A stretch of DNA of 64,000 nucleotides from Alkalicaulis satelles. GTDB taxonomy: Bacteria; Pseudomonadota; Alphaproteobacteria; Caulobacterales; Maricaulaceae. Location: the NCBI RefSeq assembly GCF_008630495.1, contig NZ_VWOJ01000003.1, positions 246,375 through 310,374 on the forward strand, given 5' to 3'. Shown here one piece after another: positions 55,914 through 63,929 of the stretch (position 1 is the stretch's first letter; each line of letters opens with the position of its first letter). The notes under the pieces were generated by a model. That model worked only from the letters and a program-made list of their open reading frames with translations, searched no databases and had not been told where the DNA came from. A program made the position numbers and the translations under genes.

Positions 55914-56690
55914 CTAGCGGTGCCGGAAATGCGGCGCGCGCTTGTCGGCGAAGGCCGCCATGCCCTCGCTCTGGTCCTCGGTGGCGAACTGGGACTGGAA
56001 CACGCGCCGCTCAAAGCGCACGCCCTCGCTCAGGCCCATCTCGAACGCCATATTGACCGCTTCCTTGGTCATCATGGCGATAGGCAGCGATTTCGACGCT
56101 ATGGTCTGGGCCGCCTCCATGACCACATCCATCAGCTCGTCCACCGGCACGACGCGCGACACAAGCCCGGCCCGCTCGGCTTCCTCGGCCCCCATCATGC
56201 GCCCGGTCAGGCACATATCCATCGCCTTGGCCTTGCCCACAGCGCGCGGCAGGCGCTGGGTGCCGCCTGCGCCCGGCATGACGCCGAGATTGATCTCGGG
56301 CTGGCCGAACCGGGCGGTTTCCGAAGCGATGATGAAATCGCACATCATGGCGATCTCGCACCCGCCCCCCAGCGCATATCCGGACACCGCCGCAATGATC
56401 GGCTTGCGGAAGCGGGCGACCGACTCCCAGGTCTTCTCAAACGGATCGTGGCGGTAGAGCGAGATGAAATCTTTCTCTTGCAGCTCCTTGATATCCGCTC
56501 CGGCGGCGAAGGCCTTGGCCGAGCCGGTCAGCACCACGCAGCCAATGGCGTCATCGGCCTCAAAGCCGGCCAGCGCCTCGGTCAGCTCGGCGGTGAGCGC
56601 ATCACACAGCGCGTTGAGCGCCTTGGGGCGGTCCAGCGTGATGACGCCAACGCGCCCTTCGGTTTTGGTCTGGATGGTGGTGTAGGCCAT
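55914..56690 (-). CDS. Enoyl-CoA hydratase
   Basis: A 258-residue crotonase. [21 protein letters not shown] starts the fold; the oxyanion loops are [12 protein letters not shown] and [18 protein letters not shown]. The two catalytic glutamates are expected in GCEIAM and [34 protein letters not shown] is typical of the short-chain enoyl-CoA hydratase (EchA/Ech) class. It is upstream of rpsT, where alphaproteobacteria commonly have such a gene. Confidence 0.92.
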   Translation of the reverse strand: MAYTTIQTKTEGRVGVITLDRPKALNALCDALTAELTEALAGFEADDAIGCVVLTGSAKAFAAGADIKELQEKDFISLYRHDPFEKTWESVARFRKPIIAAVSGYALGGGCEIAMMCDFIIASETARFGQPEINLGVMPGAGGTQRLPRAVGKAKAMDMCLTGRMMGAEEAERAGLVSRVVPVDELMDVVMEAAQTIASKSLPIAMMTKEAVNMAFEMGLSEGVRFERRVFQSQFATEDQSEGMAAFADKRAPHFRHR

Positions 56691-56766
56691 CAGGGCCTCC
56701 GCAAGGATGGGTGAAGCGCCCCGTCAGAGGCGCGGACATCTGGCAAACGGCGCGCTACATACATGA

Positions 56767-56799
56767 AGCCCGCGCCGGGGTCGACACCCCCGGCGCGGG
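56767..56799 (-). terminator. Hairpin after the TraB/GumN gene
   Basis: A 13-bp perfect stem GCCCGCGCCGGGG / CCCCGGCGCGGGC with a seven-base loop, 34 bases beyond the TraB/GumN stop on the minus strand. It lacks a clear T run, so termination is likely but not sure. Confidence 0.6.
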
Positions 56800-56832
56800 C
56801 CGGACACCGGTTAGCTGCATCAGGCGGCAGGG

Positions 56833-57768
56833 TCAGGGATTGACCCGCACCACCTCGTGGCCGCGCGCCTGCAGCAGGCCCACAACGCCCTCTGGCCCGG
56901 TCACATGACCGGCGCCGACAGCAATGAAAGCCTGCTCGCCGCGCTCGATGATATTTTCGATCAGCGGGATCCAGTCATGATTGCGCTGCACGATCAACAC
57001 GTCATAGAGATTGGACGAGGCCTCGCGCATGGCGTCATTCATAATGGCGTCAAGCGTGTCAGTATCGCCCGCCGCCCAGGCCAGAACCATGCGGTCCAGC
57101 ATGTCGGGATCGTCCAGCGCCTGGGCGAGGCCGATCTCGAAATCGGTGATCTGGGCCTCCAGCGGCAGATCGGCGAAAAAGCGCAGCTGCTGCTCGATGG
57201 TCTCGAAATAGCCAAAGGACAGCCCCGCTTGCTGGCCGAAATCCTTCAGCCTGTGCTCCACGCCGGCTTCGGGGTCATACCCGGCGGCCTGGATCTGCAT
57301 CACGGCAAGGGTCAGACCCGCCAGCCAGGGCTGAAGCGGGTCCAGTGTTGAGGCCAGGGCGGACGGGGGCGCGCCCAGCCGTTCGGCCATTTGCGCCAGA
57401 TTGGCCTGAGCCTCCTGGCTGATCATGCTGGTCAGGGTTACGCCGGGCGCATTGAGGCCCAGTTGCGGGATCAGCGCCATCGTCTCGGCCTGGGCCTGCT
57501 CGCTGAGCGCGTCCACCTCGAAATAGATGCGCTCGGAAGACGCCAGGGCCGCCTCGACGGCGTCGGTGCGCCATTCAAGCTGAGGCGGCAGAATGTGAAC
57601 CGTGCCGAACAGATAGACATCTCCGCCCGGCGCCGCGATGCGCCACAGCGCCGGATCCGCCTCGACGGCGGCGAAATCGGTCTCGGCCAGGGCCGGGGCG
57701 GCGAATGCGCCCAGCCAGGCCAGCCCCGCCGTGAGCGCGGCGGCGAACCGCTTGATCGTGAGTTTCAT
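56833..57768 (-). CDS. Exported TraB/GumN-family protein
   Basis: A 311-residue protein counted from the ATG at 57766-57768, with TTGGAGGTCCAG upstream. A signal peptide (KRFAAALTAGLAWLGAFAAPALA) is followed by the TraB/GumN domain: VYLFGTVHILP (GxxH), ERIYFEVDAL, RNHDWIPLIENII and FIAVGAGHVTGPEGVVGLLQ (GxxH). These two GxxH motifs are thought to form a metal site in Tiki-like proteases; the activity here is not proven. Confidence 0.87.
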   Translation of the reverse strand: MKLTIKRFAAALTAGLAWLGAFAAPALAETDFAAVEADPALWRIAAPGGDVYLFGTVHILPPQLEWRTDAVEAALASSERIYFEVDALSEQAQAETMALIPQLGLNAPGVTLTSMISQEAQANLAQMAERLGAPPSALASTLDPLQPWLAGLTLAVMQIQAAGYDPEAGVEHRLKDFGQQAGLSFGYFETIEQQLRFFADLPLEAQITDFEIGLAQALDDPDMLDRMVLAWAAGDTDTLDAIMNDAMREASSNLYDVLIVQRNHDWIPLIENIIERGEQAFIAVGAGHVTGPEGVVGLLQARGHEVVRVNP

Positions 57769-57880
57769 CTGGACCTCCAAAACTGTCTCTTGCCTGTCTC
57801 GCCCTTTATGGGCCTGTCCCGGGGAGGACGCTCCGCCGCCAGCCTGCCCGGCCAGCGGATAATGTCCGTTACCGTACGCC

Positions 57881-57900
57881 TTGTTGTAGGTACACAACAA
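57881..57900. promoter_or_regulatory. Inverted repeat upstream of the TraB/GumN gene
   Basis: TTGTTGT and ACAACAA form a perfect 7-bp inverted repeat around AGGTAC, 113 bases upstream of the TraB/GumN start. It stands out as AT-rich and may be an operator. No regulator can be assigned. Confidence 0.35.
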
Positions 57901-57954
57901 AATGCAAAACCTGTACAAAGTTTCACGCGATCGTCAGGTCTGATCCTTCCGGGC

Positions 57955-58815
57955 TTAGCGCTGGCAGAGCGGGCAGTAGAAACTGGACCGGCTCGACTGG
58001 AGGATGCGGCAGATACGTGTCTTTCCGCAAGCGCAAGGCTCACCCTCGCGGCCGTAAACATCAAAGCTGTGCTGGAAATACCCCATGGCTCCGTCTGCGC
58101 CGGCGTAATCGCGCAAGGTGGACCCGCCCGCCTCGATCGCTTCTGATATCACGGCGCGCACGGCGCCGGCGAGCCGTTCAGCGCGCGCACCGGCCACACT
58201 GGCGCAGGTCCGGCGCGGACTGATGCGCGCGCGCCACAGCGCCTCGCAGACATAGATATTGCCCAGCCCCGCCACCACGCGCTGATCAAGCAGGGCCGCC
58301 TTGACCGGCGCGCGCCGGCCCGCGAACGCCTCGGACAGATAGGCGCCGGAAAACAGGTTGGAGTGCGGCTCGGGGCCCAGATCCTTCAGATAAGGCTGGC
58401 GCGCCTCACCGGCGGTTTCAAACAGGGTCATGAAGCCGAAGCGGCGCGGATCATTATAGATGACCTCCACCCCGTCCTCGAGGGTGATCACGGCATGGTC
58501 ATGGCGCGGATCGGCGGGCGGGGCGTAGGCGAACGCACCCGGCTTGTGCGGCGCGTCCTGGCGCGTGCGGATCGAGAACCGGCCCGACATGCCCAGATGC
58601 ATCAGCACCGTATCGCCGGTGCTGAGCCGGACCAGCAGATATTTCGCCCGCCGGTCAAGGCGCGTCACCCGGGCGCCCGCCAGGCGTTCGGCGAAGCCCT
58701 CCGGGAATGGAAAGCGCAGATCAGGCCGGTTCAGGCGCACCGATGCGATCCGGCGCCCTTCCATGGCCGGCGCAAGGCCGCGCCGGACCGTTTCCACCTC
58801 GGGCAATTCAGGCAC
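57955..58815 (-). CDS. mutM: Formamidopyrimidine-DNA glycosylase
   Basis: Removes oxidised purines such as 8-oxoguanine. The 286-residue protein begins [14 protein letters not shown], where Pro at the mature N-terminus is the Schiff-base nucleophile. Other blocks are [37 protein letters not shown] (helix-two-turns-helix) and a C-terminal zinc finger with [11 protein letters not shown] and FYCPLCQR. It is divergent from the MliC-like gene. Confidence 0.96.
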   Translation of the reverse strand: MPELPEVETVRRGLAPAMEGRRIASVRLNRPDLRFPFPEGFAERLAGARVTRLDRRAKYLLVRLSTGDTVLMHLGMSGRFSIRTRQDAPHKPGAFAYAPPADPRHDHAVITLEDGVEVIYNDPRRFGFMTLFETAGEARQPYLKDLGPEPHSNLFSGAYLSEAFAGRRAPVKAALLDQRVVAGLGNIYVCEALWRARISPRRTCASVAGARAERLAGAVRAVISEAIEAGGSTLRDYAGADGAMGYFQHSFDVYGREGEPCACGKTRICRILQSSRSSFYCPLCQR

Positions 58816-58949
58816 GCTGGCCTCCTGATATCCGCCTCTGATAATCTACGACACGCGCCCGCCCGCGGTGCAGCCCTTTTCAGCAGGGCTTTGGCAGGGC
58901 AGGCTGGCGGGCTACAATGTCCTCAACCGACATACCGGAGACACAGCGC

Positions 58950-59342
58950 ATGCCACTTGCTTCCAGACCCGCCCGGCAGATCACGGCCCGCCCCGTCCTC
59001 TGGCTGGGCGCTGGCCTCGCCGCCGTCATGCTCGCCGCCTGCGGTGAGCGTGAACCGAACGCTGACCTGCCGCCGACCGCCCCCGCCAATCCCTTCGCCG
59101 AAGCCGAACTGCACCGCTTTGTCTGTGGCGAGCTGGAGGTCAACGCACGCTTTATTGAGGACCGCGCGCGGCTGGAGGCGGACAGCCAGACCATTGACCT
59201 GATCCAGGTGGAAGCCGCCTCGGGCGCACGCTATGAAGCCGCCGGCGATCCGCTGACCGTGTTCTGGAGCCAGGGCGATGAAGCCAGCCTGACCCTGTCA
59301 GGCGAAAGCTATCCCGAATGCCAGCGCGTGAGCGGCGAATAG
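58950..59342 (+). CDS. MliC-like lysozyme-inhibitor lipoprotein
   Basis: A 130-residue protein counted from the ATG at 58950, with GGAG nine bases upstream. [18 protein letters not shown] is a lipoprotein signal with the lipobox cysteine near residue 31. The rest follows the MliC/PliC pattern: [15 protein letters not shown], a middle strand, [24 protein letters not shown] and a late Cys that could pair with the first. MliC shields bacteria from c-type lysozyme. The family call is by eye. Confidence 0.68.
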   Translation: MPLASRPARQITARPVLWLGAGLAAVMLAACGEREPNADLPPTAPANPFAEAELHRFVCGELEVNARFIEDRARLEADSQTIDLIQVEAASGARYEAAGDPLTVFWSQGDEASLTLSGESYPECQRVSGE

Positions 59343-59394
59343 GCGCAGCGCCCCGTGCTGGCGCGGCTGTCACCGGGGGGCTAGTGTCCGCACC

Positions 59395-60162
59395 ATGAGC
59401 GATAAAGCCTTCGACACCGCCAGCTTCGGTTTCCGCGACGTGCCCCGCGCCGCCAAGAGCGGTCTGGTGCGCGGCGTGTTTGACCGGTCGGCGCGGCGCT
59501 ATGACCTGATGAATGACCTGATGAGCCTGGGGGTTCACCGGGTCTGGAAGGATATCGCCATCACCCGCGCCGGCCCGCGCCCGGGCGCGCATCTGATTGA
59601 TGTGGCCGGCGGCACGGGCGATCTGGCGCGCGCCTTTCTTGACCGGGCCGCAGCGATGCAGGCGCGGCGCGGCGGCCCGGCTGCGTCAGCTGTGGTGGCG
59701 GATATCAACGCCCAGATGCTTGAGGCCGGCCTCAAACGCGGCGCCCGTCCGGATCTGGGCTGGGCGTGCGCGGACGCCGAAGCCCTGCCCTTCCCCGATT
59801 CCTGCGCTGATGCGGTGACCATCGGCTTCGGCATCCGCAATGTCACAGACCGGCTGCAGGCCCTGCGCGAGATGCGCCGGGTTCTGCGCCGCGGCGGACG
59901 GTTTGTCTGCCTTGAGTTTTCCCGCCCCGCCACCCGCGCGCTGGAGCGGGTCTATGACGCCTGGTCATACAATGTGATCCCGCAGCTCGGCGAAGCCATC
60001 GCGAAAGACCGCGAGAGCTATCAGTATCTGGTGGAGTCCATCCGCCGCTTCCCCCATCAGGGCGCCTTCGCCGCCGAGCTCGAAGAGGCCGGCTTCGCCC
60101 GCGTCACCGTCACCAATCTGTCCGGCGGCATCGCCGCCCTGCACACGGGATGGCGCATTTAA
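59395..60162 (+). CDS. ubiE: Ubiquinone C-methyltransferase UbiE
   Basis: A 255-residue SAM methyltransferase of ubiquinone (and menaquinone) synthesis. FGFRDVP opens the family; [40 protein letters not shown] and [22 protein letters not shown] are UbiE signature blocks, and [10 protein letters not shown] and [14 protein letters not shown] close it. It is divergent from mutM with the MliC-like gene between. Confidence 0.95.
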   Translation: MSDKAFDTASFGFRDVPRAAKSGLVRGVFDRSARRYDLMNDLMSLGVHRVWKDIAITRAGPRPGAHLIDVAGGTGDLARAFLDRAAAMQARRGGPAASAVVADINAQMLEAGLKRGARPDLGWACADAEALPFPDSCADAVTIGFGIRNVTDRLQALREMRRVLRRGGRFVCLEFSRPATRALERVYDAWSYNVIPQLGEAIAKDRESYQYLVESIRRFPHQGAFAAELEEAGFARVTVTNLSGGIAALHTGWRI

Positions 60163-60262
60163 GGCTGCGCGCCAGCGCAGGGCTCACCTGCAGCACGATG
60201 CAAATCCGCTTCTAAATTGAGCGCAGACTGGTTAGCATGCCCTGACGTCTCACGGGGGCGGC

Positions 60263-61510
60263 ATGTCAAACCTGTTCCGCAAGGAAGCCATACAACACAA
60301 TATGCGCGGGCGGCTGGACGGGTCAGTCGTGCTGGCGATCCCGCTCTCAGTGCGCCTGCTGGGCCTGTTCATGGGCCTGTTGGCTGCGGGCGTGGTGATT
60401 TTCGCCGCCAGCGCGAGCTATGCCCGGCGCGAGACGGCGCCGGGATGGCTGACCCCGGATCAGGGCGTGCTGCGCGCCTCCGCCCTGCAGGGCGGGCGGG
60501 TTGAATCCCTGCTGGTCTCGGAAGGCGATACGGTGGCGCCGGGCCAGGCCCTGGCCAGGCTGGTTCTGGATTCCGATCTGGATGATGGCGCAGCCGGGAC
60601 CCGGATCGTTGCAGCCCTGCAGATGCAGGCCGCCGCCGCACGCGAAGCGGCGGACGCCGAAATCGCCCGCATCACCCGCGAGGCCGAGCGGCGGGGCGCC
60701 TCGCTGGAAGGCTTGCGGCGTGAACTGCGCGGCGTGATCGAGCAAATCGGCCTGCAAAGACAGGAGATTGATCTGGCGCGCGGCCAGATCGACCGGGCGG
60801 CCGGCCTGGCCGAGCGCGGCTTTCTGTCAGAACGCGAACTGGACGACCGGCGCCAGCGCCTGCTGGCGGCGCGCCAGTCCATGGCGCTGCTGGAGCGCAC
60901 CCGCGCCGGGCTGGAGCGCCAGATCTCCGACGCCGAGGCCGCGCTGCAGAGCGCCCCGCTGGAGATCGAGGAAGCGCGCGCCCGGGCCCGCTCGGTCACC
61001 GCCTCCCTGGAAGAGCGCCTGACTCAGCAGAGCCTGCGCAACGCCTATGTCGTCGCCGCCCCGGCCCAGGCGCGCGTGGCCGCCCTGCCCGTCCGCACGG
61101 GCCAGACCCTGACGGCGGGCGCGCCCGTGGCGGTGCTGGTGCCCGAAGGCGGCCAGCTGGTGGCCGAGCTTTACCTACCCACGCGCGCCGCCGGCTTCAT
61201 CCAGTCCGGACAGGAGGTGAGCCTGCGCGTCGAGGCCTTCCCGCATCAGCGCTTCGGCACGGTGCGCGCGCGCATCACCTCGGTCTCGCGCACCGTGCTG
61301 GCGCCCGCCGAGGCGGCCATTCCCGGCCTCACCCTGCAAGAACCGGTGTTCCGGGTGGAGGCGGCGCTGGAGCGCGAGATGATCGACGCCTACGGCCAGA
61401 GCCTGCCGCTGCAGCCCGGGCTTCTGGTCTCCGCCGACATCATCATTGACCGGCGCAATCTCATTGAATGGCTGTTCGACCCGCTCTTCGCCGCCGGACG
61501 CAGGGGTTAG
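60263..61510 (+). CDS. HlyD/CvaA-type membrane fusion protein
   Basis: A 415-residue adaptor for type I peptide export. One membrane helix at about 29-51 (LLGLFMGLLAAGVVIFAASA) is followed by lipoyl-like half (GVLRASALQGGRVESLLVSEGD), a long coiled-coil hairpin (about 115-255) and the second lipoyl half with AYVVAAPAQARVAALPVRTG, then beta barrel (LRVEAFPHQRFGTVRARI). The closest plan is that of CvaA from colicin V export. The matching ABC exporter should follow, but only a C39 fragment is found, at 63624. Confidence 0.82.
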   Translation: MSNLFRKEAIQHNMRGRLDGSVVLAIPLSVRLLGLFMGLLAAGVVIFAASASYARRETAPGWLTPDQGVLRASALQGGRVESLLVSEGDTVAPGQALARLVLDSDLDDGAAGTRIVAALQMQAAAAREAADAEIARITREAERRGASLEGLRRELRGVIEQIGLQRQEIDLARGQIDRAAGLAERGFLSERELDDRRQRLLAARQSMALLERTRAGLERQISDAEAALQSAPLEIEEARARARSVTASLEERLTQQSLRNAYVVAAPAQARVAALPVRTGQTLTAGAPVAVLVPEGGQLVAELYLPTRAAGFIQSGQEVSLRVEAFPHQRFGTVRARITSVSRTVLAPAEAAIPGLTLQEPVFRVEAALEREMIDAYGQSLPLQPGLLVSADIIIDRRNLIEWLFDPLFAAGRRG

Positions 61511-61525
61511 GCGCAGCCGCTGGCC

Positions 61526-62179
61526 CTAGCCGCCGCCGGCCTGATCCGGCCCGCTACGTTCCTTGAATGACAAAAACAGTTTCATGGTCACGCCGAACAG
61601 GATTCCGGCGGCGAGGCCCGCCAGCCCGCCTGTCAGGAGCCCGGCGTTCCAGTCCAGACCCATGGCCAGGCTCATGACGATGTATACGAGCCCCATGACA
61701 GACCCGAAATACAACCCCATGCGCACGCCTGATGCGCGATTGATCTGGGGCTGGAGATCAGTCTTCGCCGCCTGGAGTTTGGCGAACTGGCGCGCCCGCA
61801 GGCCCGGGCCGAAACGCCGCTCCAGCGGCTTCCAGAGCGGCCAGGTGAGCATCAGGACCAGCCAGGTCAGCGCATTTTTCAGCGTGGGGATCGCCGCGCC
61901 GCATTCGGCGCACACCAGACCGGCGTAATTGCCCATCGCGGTCTTCGCATAGACCAGGCCGTGATTATGCGCTCCGCATGTGGGGCAGGGCACGTACTGG
62001 CGCTCTATGAAGGCCTTGGCAGACGCCCGGTCGATCAGGGTGACCGCCGGCTGGCGCTGGCCCAGCACCAGCTCGTTGAACGCCAGACCCGGATTGAGAA
62101 TCCAGTGGAGGATCAGCGGATGCCGCCATGTCCAGACGGTGTAGCGCTTGCGGTCAAACGCCATGGGCATCACAGACAT
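61526..62179 (-). CDS. Membrane protein with zinc-ribbon, unknown function
   Basis: A 217-residue protein. It begins MSVMPMAFDRKRYTVWTWRH. CPTCG (about 69-73) and CAECG (about 90-94) form a zinc ribbon. Three hydrophobic stretches follow: ALTWLVLMLTWPLW, MGLYFGSVMGLVYIVMSLA and AGLLTGGLAGLAAGILFGV. I recognise no family. Its start region is repeated at 63391-63461 in front of another small gene. It is convergent with the HlyD gene, 15 bases apart. Confidence 0.65.
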   Translation of the reverse strand: MSVMPMAFDRKRYTVWTWRHPLILHWILNPGLAFNELVLGQRQPAVTLIDRASAKAFIERQYVPCPTCGAHNHGLVYAKTAMGNYAGLVCAECGAAIPTLKNALTWLVLMLTWPLWKPLERRFGPGLRARQFAKLQAAKTDLQPQINRASGVRMGLYFGSVMGLVYIVMSLAMGLDWNAGLLTGGLAGLAAGILFGVTMKLFLSFKERSGPDQAGGG

Positions 62180-62223
62180 GACTTCATCTCCTTGATGATC
62201 ACAGGGCCGGGATGCGTGGCCAC
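62153..62223. repeat. 71-bp direct repeat, copy A
   Basis: The segment covers the first nine codons and the ribosome-binding and upstream part of the zinc-ribbon gene. It matches 63391-63461 at 64 of 71 positions; the differences sit mostly upstream of the ribosome binding site. Confidence 0.85.
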
Positions 62224-62224
62224 T

Positions 62225-62689
62225 TCAGAGCGACAGCAACACGTTCCAGCCAACATGCACAACAATAGTTGCAATGATCGCTGGAGCCCACCCGGCGCGC
62301 CGCCGGATCCATAGCATCAACAGCGCCAGTGCGGCGTGCAACAAGAAGCCGAAACCGAATTCAAACGCCGCCAATAATGCAAAGGGAGATGTCTGCGCCT
62401 CAATGCTGGCGTAACGCTCGGGGAAAAATGCATTGCTGATCTCAAGAGCGCCAAACGCAATACCGATTTTTACCGCTGACGGCTTGATCGGCGCTGCAAC
62501 CTCCCTTGCGATAACGCAGAGCGCACAAGCGCGCGCGATTTCTTCAAAAAAGGCAAAGGTTATAAAATTCGGGACGAAGGATGACAGAATTAATGCATGA
62601 GCACCAAAAGCTAAAACACTGAATGCTGCTATGAATAACAGGCATATTGCAATATCGAGCGCATGGACTTTAAAGCCGTTTTTCACCAT
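62225..62689 (-). CDS. PrsW/CPBP-like putative intramembrane protease
   Basis: A 154-residue membrane protein counted from the ATG at 62687-62689. A longer start at 62773 overlaps the upstream small gene and crosses a hairpin, so is less likely. About five helices are predicted. FFEEIARAC (EExxR), FGALEISN (FxxxE) and two later His sites, LLHAALALL and VVHVGWNVL, follow the motif order of PrsW-type metalloproteases, which cut substrates inside the membrane; CPBP proteases have a similar EE...H...H order. The base composition is AT-richer than average. Function in this locus is unknown. Confidence 0.55.
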   Translation of the reverse strand: MVKNGFKVHALDIAICLLFIAAFSVLAFGAHALILSSFVPNFITFAFFEEIARACALCVIAREVAAPIKPSAVKIGIAFGALEISNAFFPERYASIEAQTSPFALLAAFEFGFGFLLHAALALLMLWIRRRAGWAPAIIATIVVHVGWNVLLSL

Positions 62690-62745
62690 CGTAAGCGCCA
62701 CCGACAGGCGAGAGGCCGGGCATTGCCCGGCGTCCGAGAAGCCAT

Positions 62746-62925
62746 CTACTTGATAAATCGAGACCTCGCCCATCTGTAAGCGATGGCATAAAGCGCTGCA
62801 ATAATAATTACAATGAAGTAATATAATTCATTATGCCCGCTGCGCGAAATAAATCCAATTATCAGTGAGGCTACTATTAAAGGAAGCGCAAAACCAAACA
62901 CGGTACTATGCTTCAGGAAAAACAT
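62746..62925 (-). CDS. Short two-helix membrane protein (59 aa)
   Basis: A frame of 59 codons plus TAG. MFFLKHSTVFGFALPLIVASL begins a first helix, NELYYFIVIIIAALYAIAYRW is the second, and RWARSRFIK is a basic end. Codons are AT-rich (ATAATTGG, TTATATTAC), unlike the chromosome. It lies just upstream of the PrsW-like gene on the same strand. No clear ribosome binding site is visible, so the start is uncertain. Confidence 0.5.
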   Translation of the reverse strand: MFFLKHSTVFGFALPLIVASLIIGFISRSGHNELYYFIVIIIAALYAIAYRWARSRFIK

Positions 62926-63172
62926 CGCGCGACATCCATGTGGCGCCCCGTCACAGCAAGTGCGACGGGGCGCGGTTTTGGTTCAATAGCTCCAGCCGAA
63001 ACCCCGGCCCCTACTGCACCGGCCGTTACAAACGCTTGTCCGGCCCGGATTGCGCTGGATCCTTGATCGCATCGAATACCATTGTCACGGGCTGCTGCGA
63101 GCGGCAGTCAGACGCCGTGACAGCTTCACTTCTTCACGACGCGCTCTTTCTGTTGCCTCCGCATCGACGAAT

Positions 63173-63358
63173 TCAACCCTTGCGCCTTTGAAAGAGCATG
63201 TCAGCAGCCACGACAGCTGCGCAAAGCAAACCGATTGCGAGCTGAGGATGAGGCCCCACCGGGTCGGCTACTCCTGCATGCTGCAGCGCCAGAACAACAA
63301 GACTAGCGGCCAGGCCCGAAACGCCGCCAATCATCAAAGCTCTGACCCAAGAACTCAT
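63173..63358 (-). CDS. Small two-helix membrane protein (61 aa)
   Basis: A 61-residue protein: VRALMIGGVSGLAASLVVLAL is helix one and PQLAIGLLCAAVVAADMLF helix two, ending QRRKG. The ATG at 63356-63358 overlaps the stop of a 20-codon leader frame (ATGA) and has TGGAGG seven bases upstream, inside that frame. Translation is thus coupled to the leader. Function is unknown. Confidence 0.6.
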   Translation of the reverse strand: MSSWVRALMIGGVSGLAASLVVLALQHAGVADPVGPHPQLAIGLLCAAVVAADMLFQRRKG

Positions 63359-63417
63359 GGGGTTGCCTCCATCGACAGCTCACGCACGCCGTCAAACGCC
63401 ATGGTCATCACAGACAT
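63355..63417 (-). CDS. 20-codon leader frame copied from the zinc-ribbon gene start
   Basis: Reads MSVMTMAFDGVRELSMEATP. The first nine residues differ at one place from the start of the protein at 61526-62179. AAGGAGATGAAGTC precedes the ATG in both. The tail supplies the ribosome binding site for the 61-aa gene. It may be a mere relic of duplication or act as a leader peptide. Confidence 0.5.
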   Translation of the reverse strand: MSVMTMAFDGVRELSMEATP

Positions 63418-63461
63418 GACTTCATCTCCTTGATTGTAACATGATCGGGATGCGTGGCCAC
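63391..63461. repeat. 71-bp direct repeat, copy B
   Basis: Matches 62153-62223 at 64 of 71 positions in the same orientation. It carries the ribosome binding site and first nine codons of the leader frame. Confidence 0.85.
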
Positions 63462-63623
63462 GCGGGAAAAAAGCTCCAAAAGGCGAAACCGGAGTCAACC
63501 CATGACTGATATGAATGTCATGCGTTTTTCCTGTTGCGTGCACAAAACCGCATCCTGGCTTGTGCCGCCGCACTCAAGCCATTAAGTGCGTTGGGCGATT
63601 AATCGCGCCCGGGGGGGAAGGCC

Positions 63624-63899
63624 ATGAAGCGTCAGGACGCGCTGGAGCTGTTCCGCGGCCGGCGGCTGCCGGTGGTGATCGGGGCCGAGGCCGCCGAGTG
63701 CGGGCTGGCGTGCATGACCATGATCGCGCGCTGGCACGGCCATGATGTGGACCTGAACGGGCTGCGCCAGCGCACCGGCCTGTCCCTGTCGGGCGCGTCC
63801 TTGCGCACGCTGATGCAGATGGCCGACCGGCTGGACCTGGCCACACGCGCCCTGAAAGTGGAGCTGGAGGCGCTGTCCAAGGTGCGCACCGTGCGCTGA
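63624..63899 (+). pseudogene. Truncated C39 peptidase domain, exporter remnant
   Basis: A 91-codon frame with GGGGGGGAAGG upstream. It matches only the first part of a C39 (bacteriocin-processing) peptidase: AEAAECGLACMTMIARWHGHDVDL with the catalytic Cys26, LSLSGASLRTLMQMAD and LDLATRALKVELEALSKVR. It stops before the His and Asp blocks (normally HWDxNHFVVL), and the conserved Gln six places before the Cys is Gly20. The ABC exporter domains do not follow. It is most likely the remains of a CvaB-like gene, the partner of the HlyD gene at 60263; a stand-alone role is less likely. Confidence 0.65.
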
Positions 63900-63929
63900 C
63901 CGCGCGCGCTGCAGGCAAAGGGGGGATTT

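Noticed and set aside
62943..62973. A 10-bp hairpin GCGCCCCGTC / GACGGGGCGC followed by GGTTTTGG on the plus strand
   Set aside because: It resembles a terminator, but no plus-strand gene lies just upstream, and the minus-strand side lacks a T run. Recorded but not called.
62865..63191. A 108-codon plus-strand frame
   Set aside because: It is polar and Cys/Arg/Ser-rich with no fold pattern, and overlaps the better-supported 59-aa frame on the minus strand.
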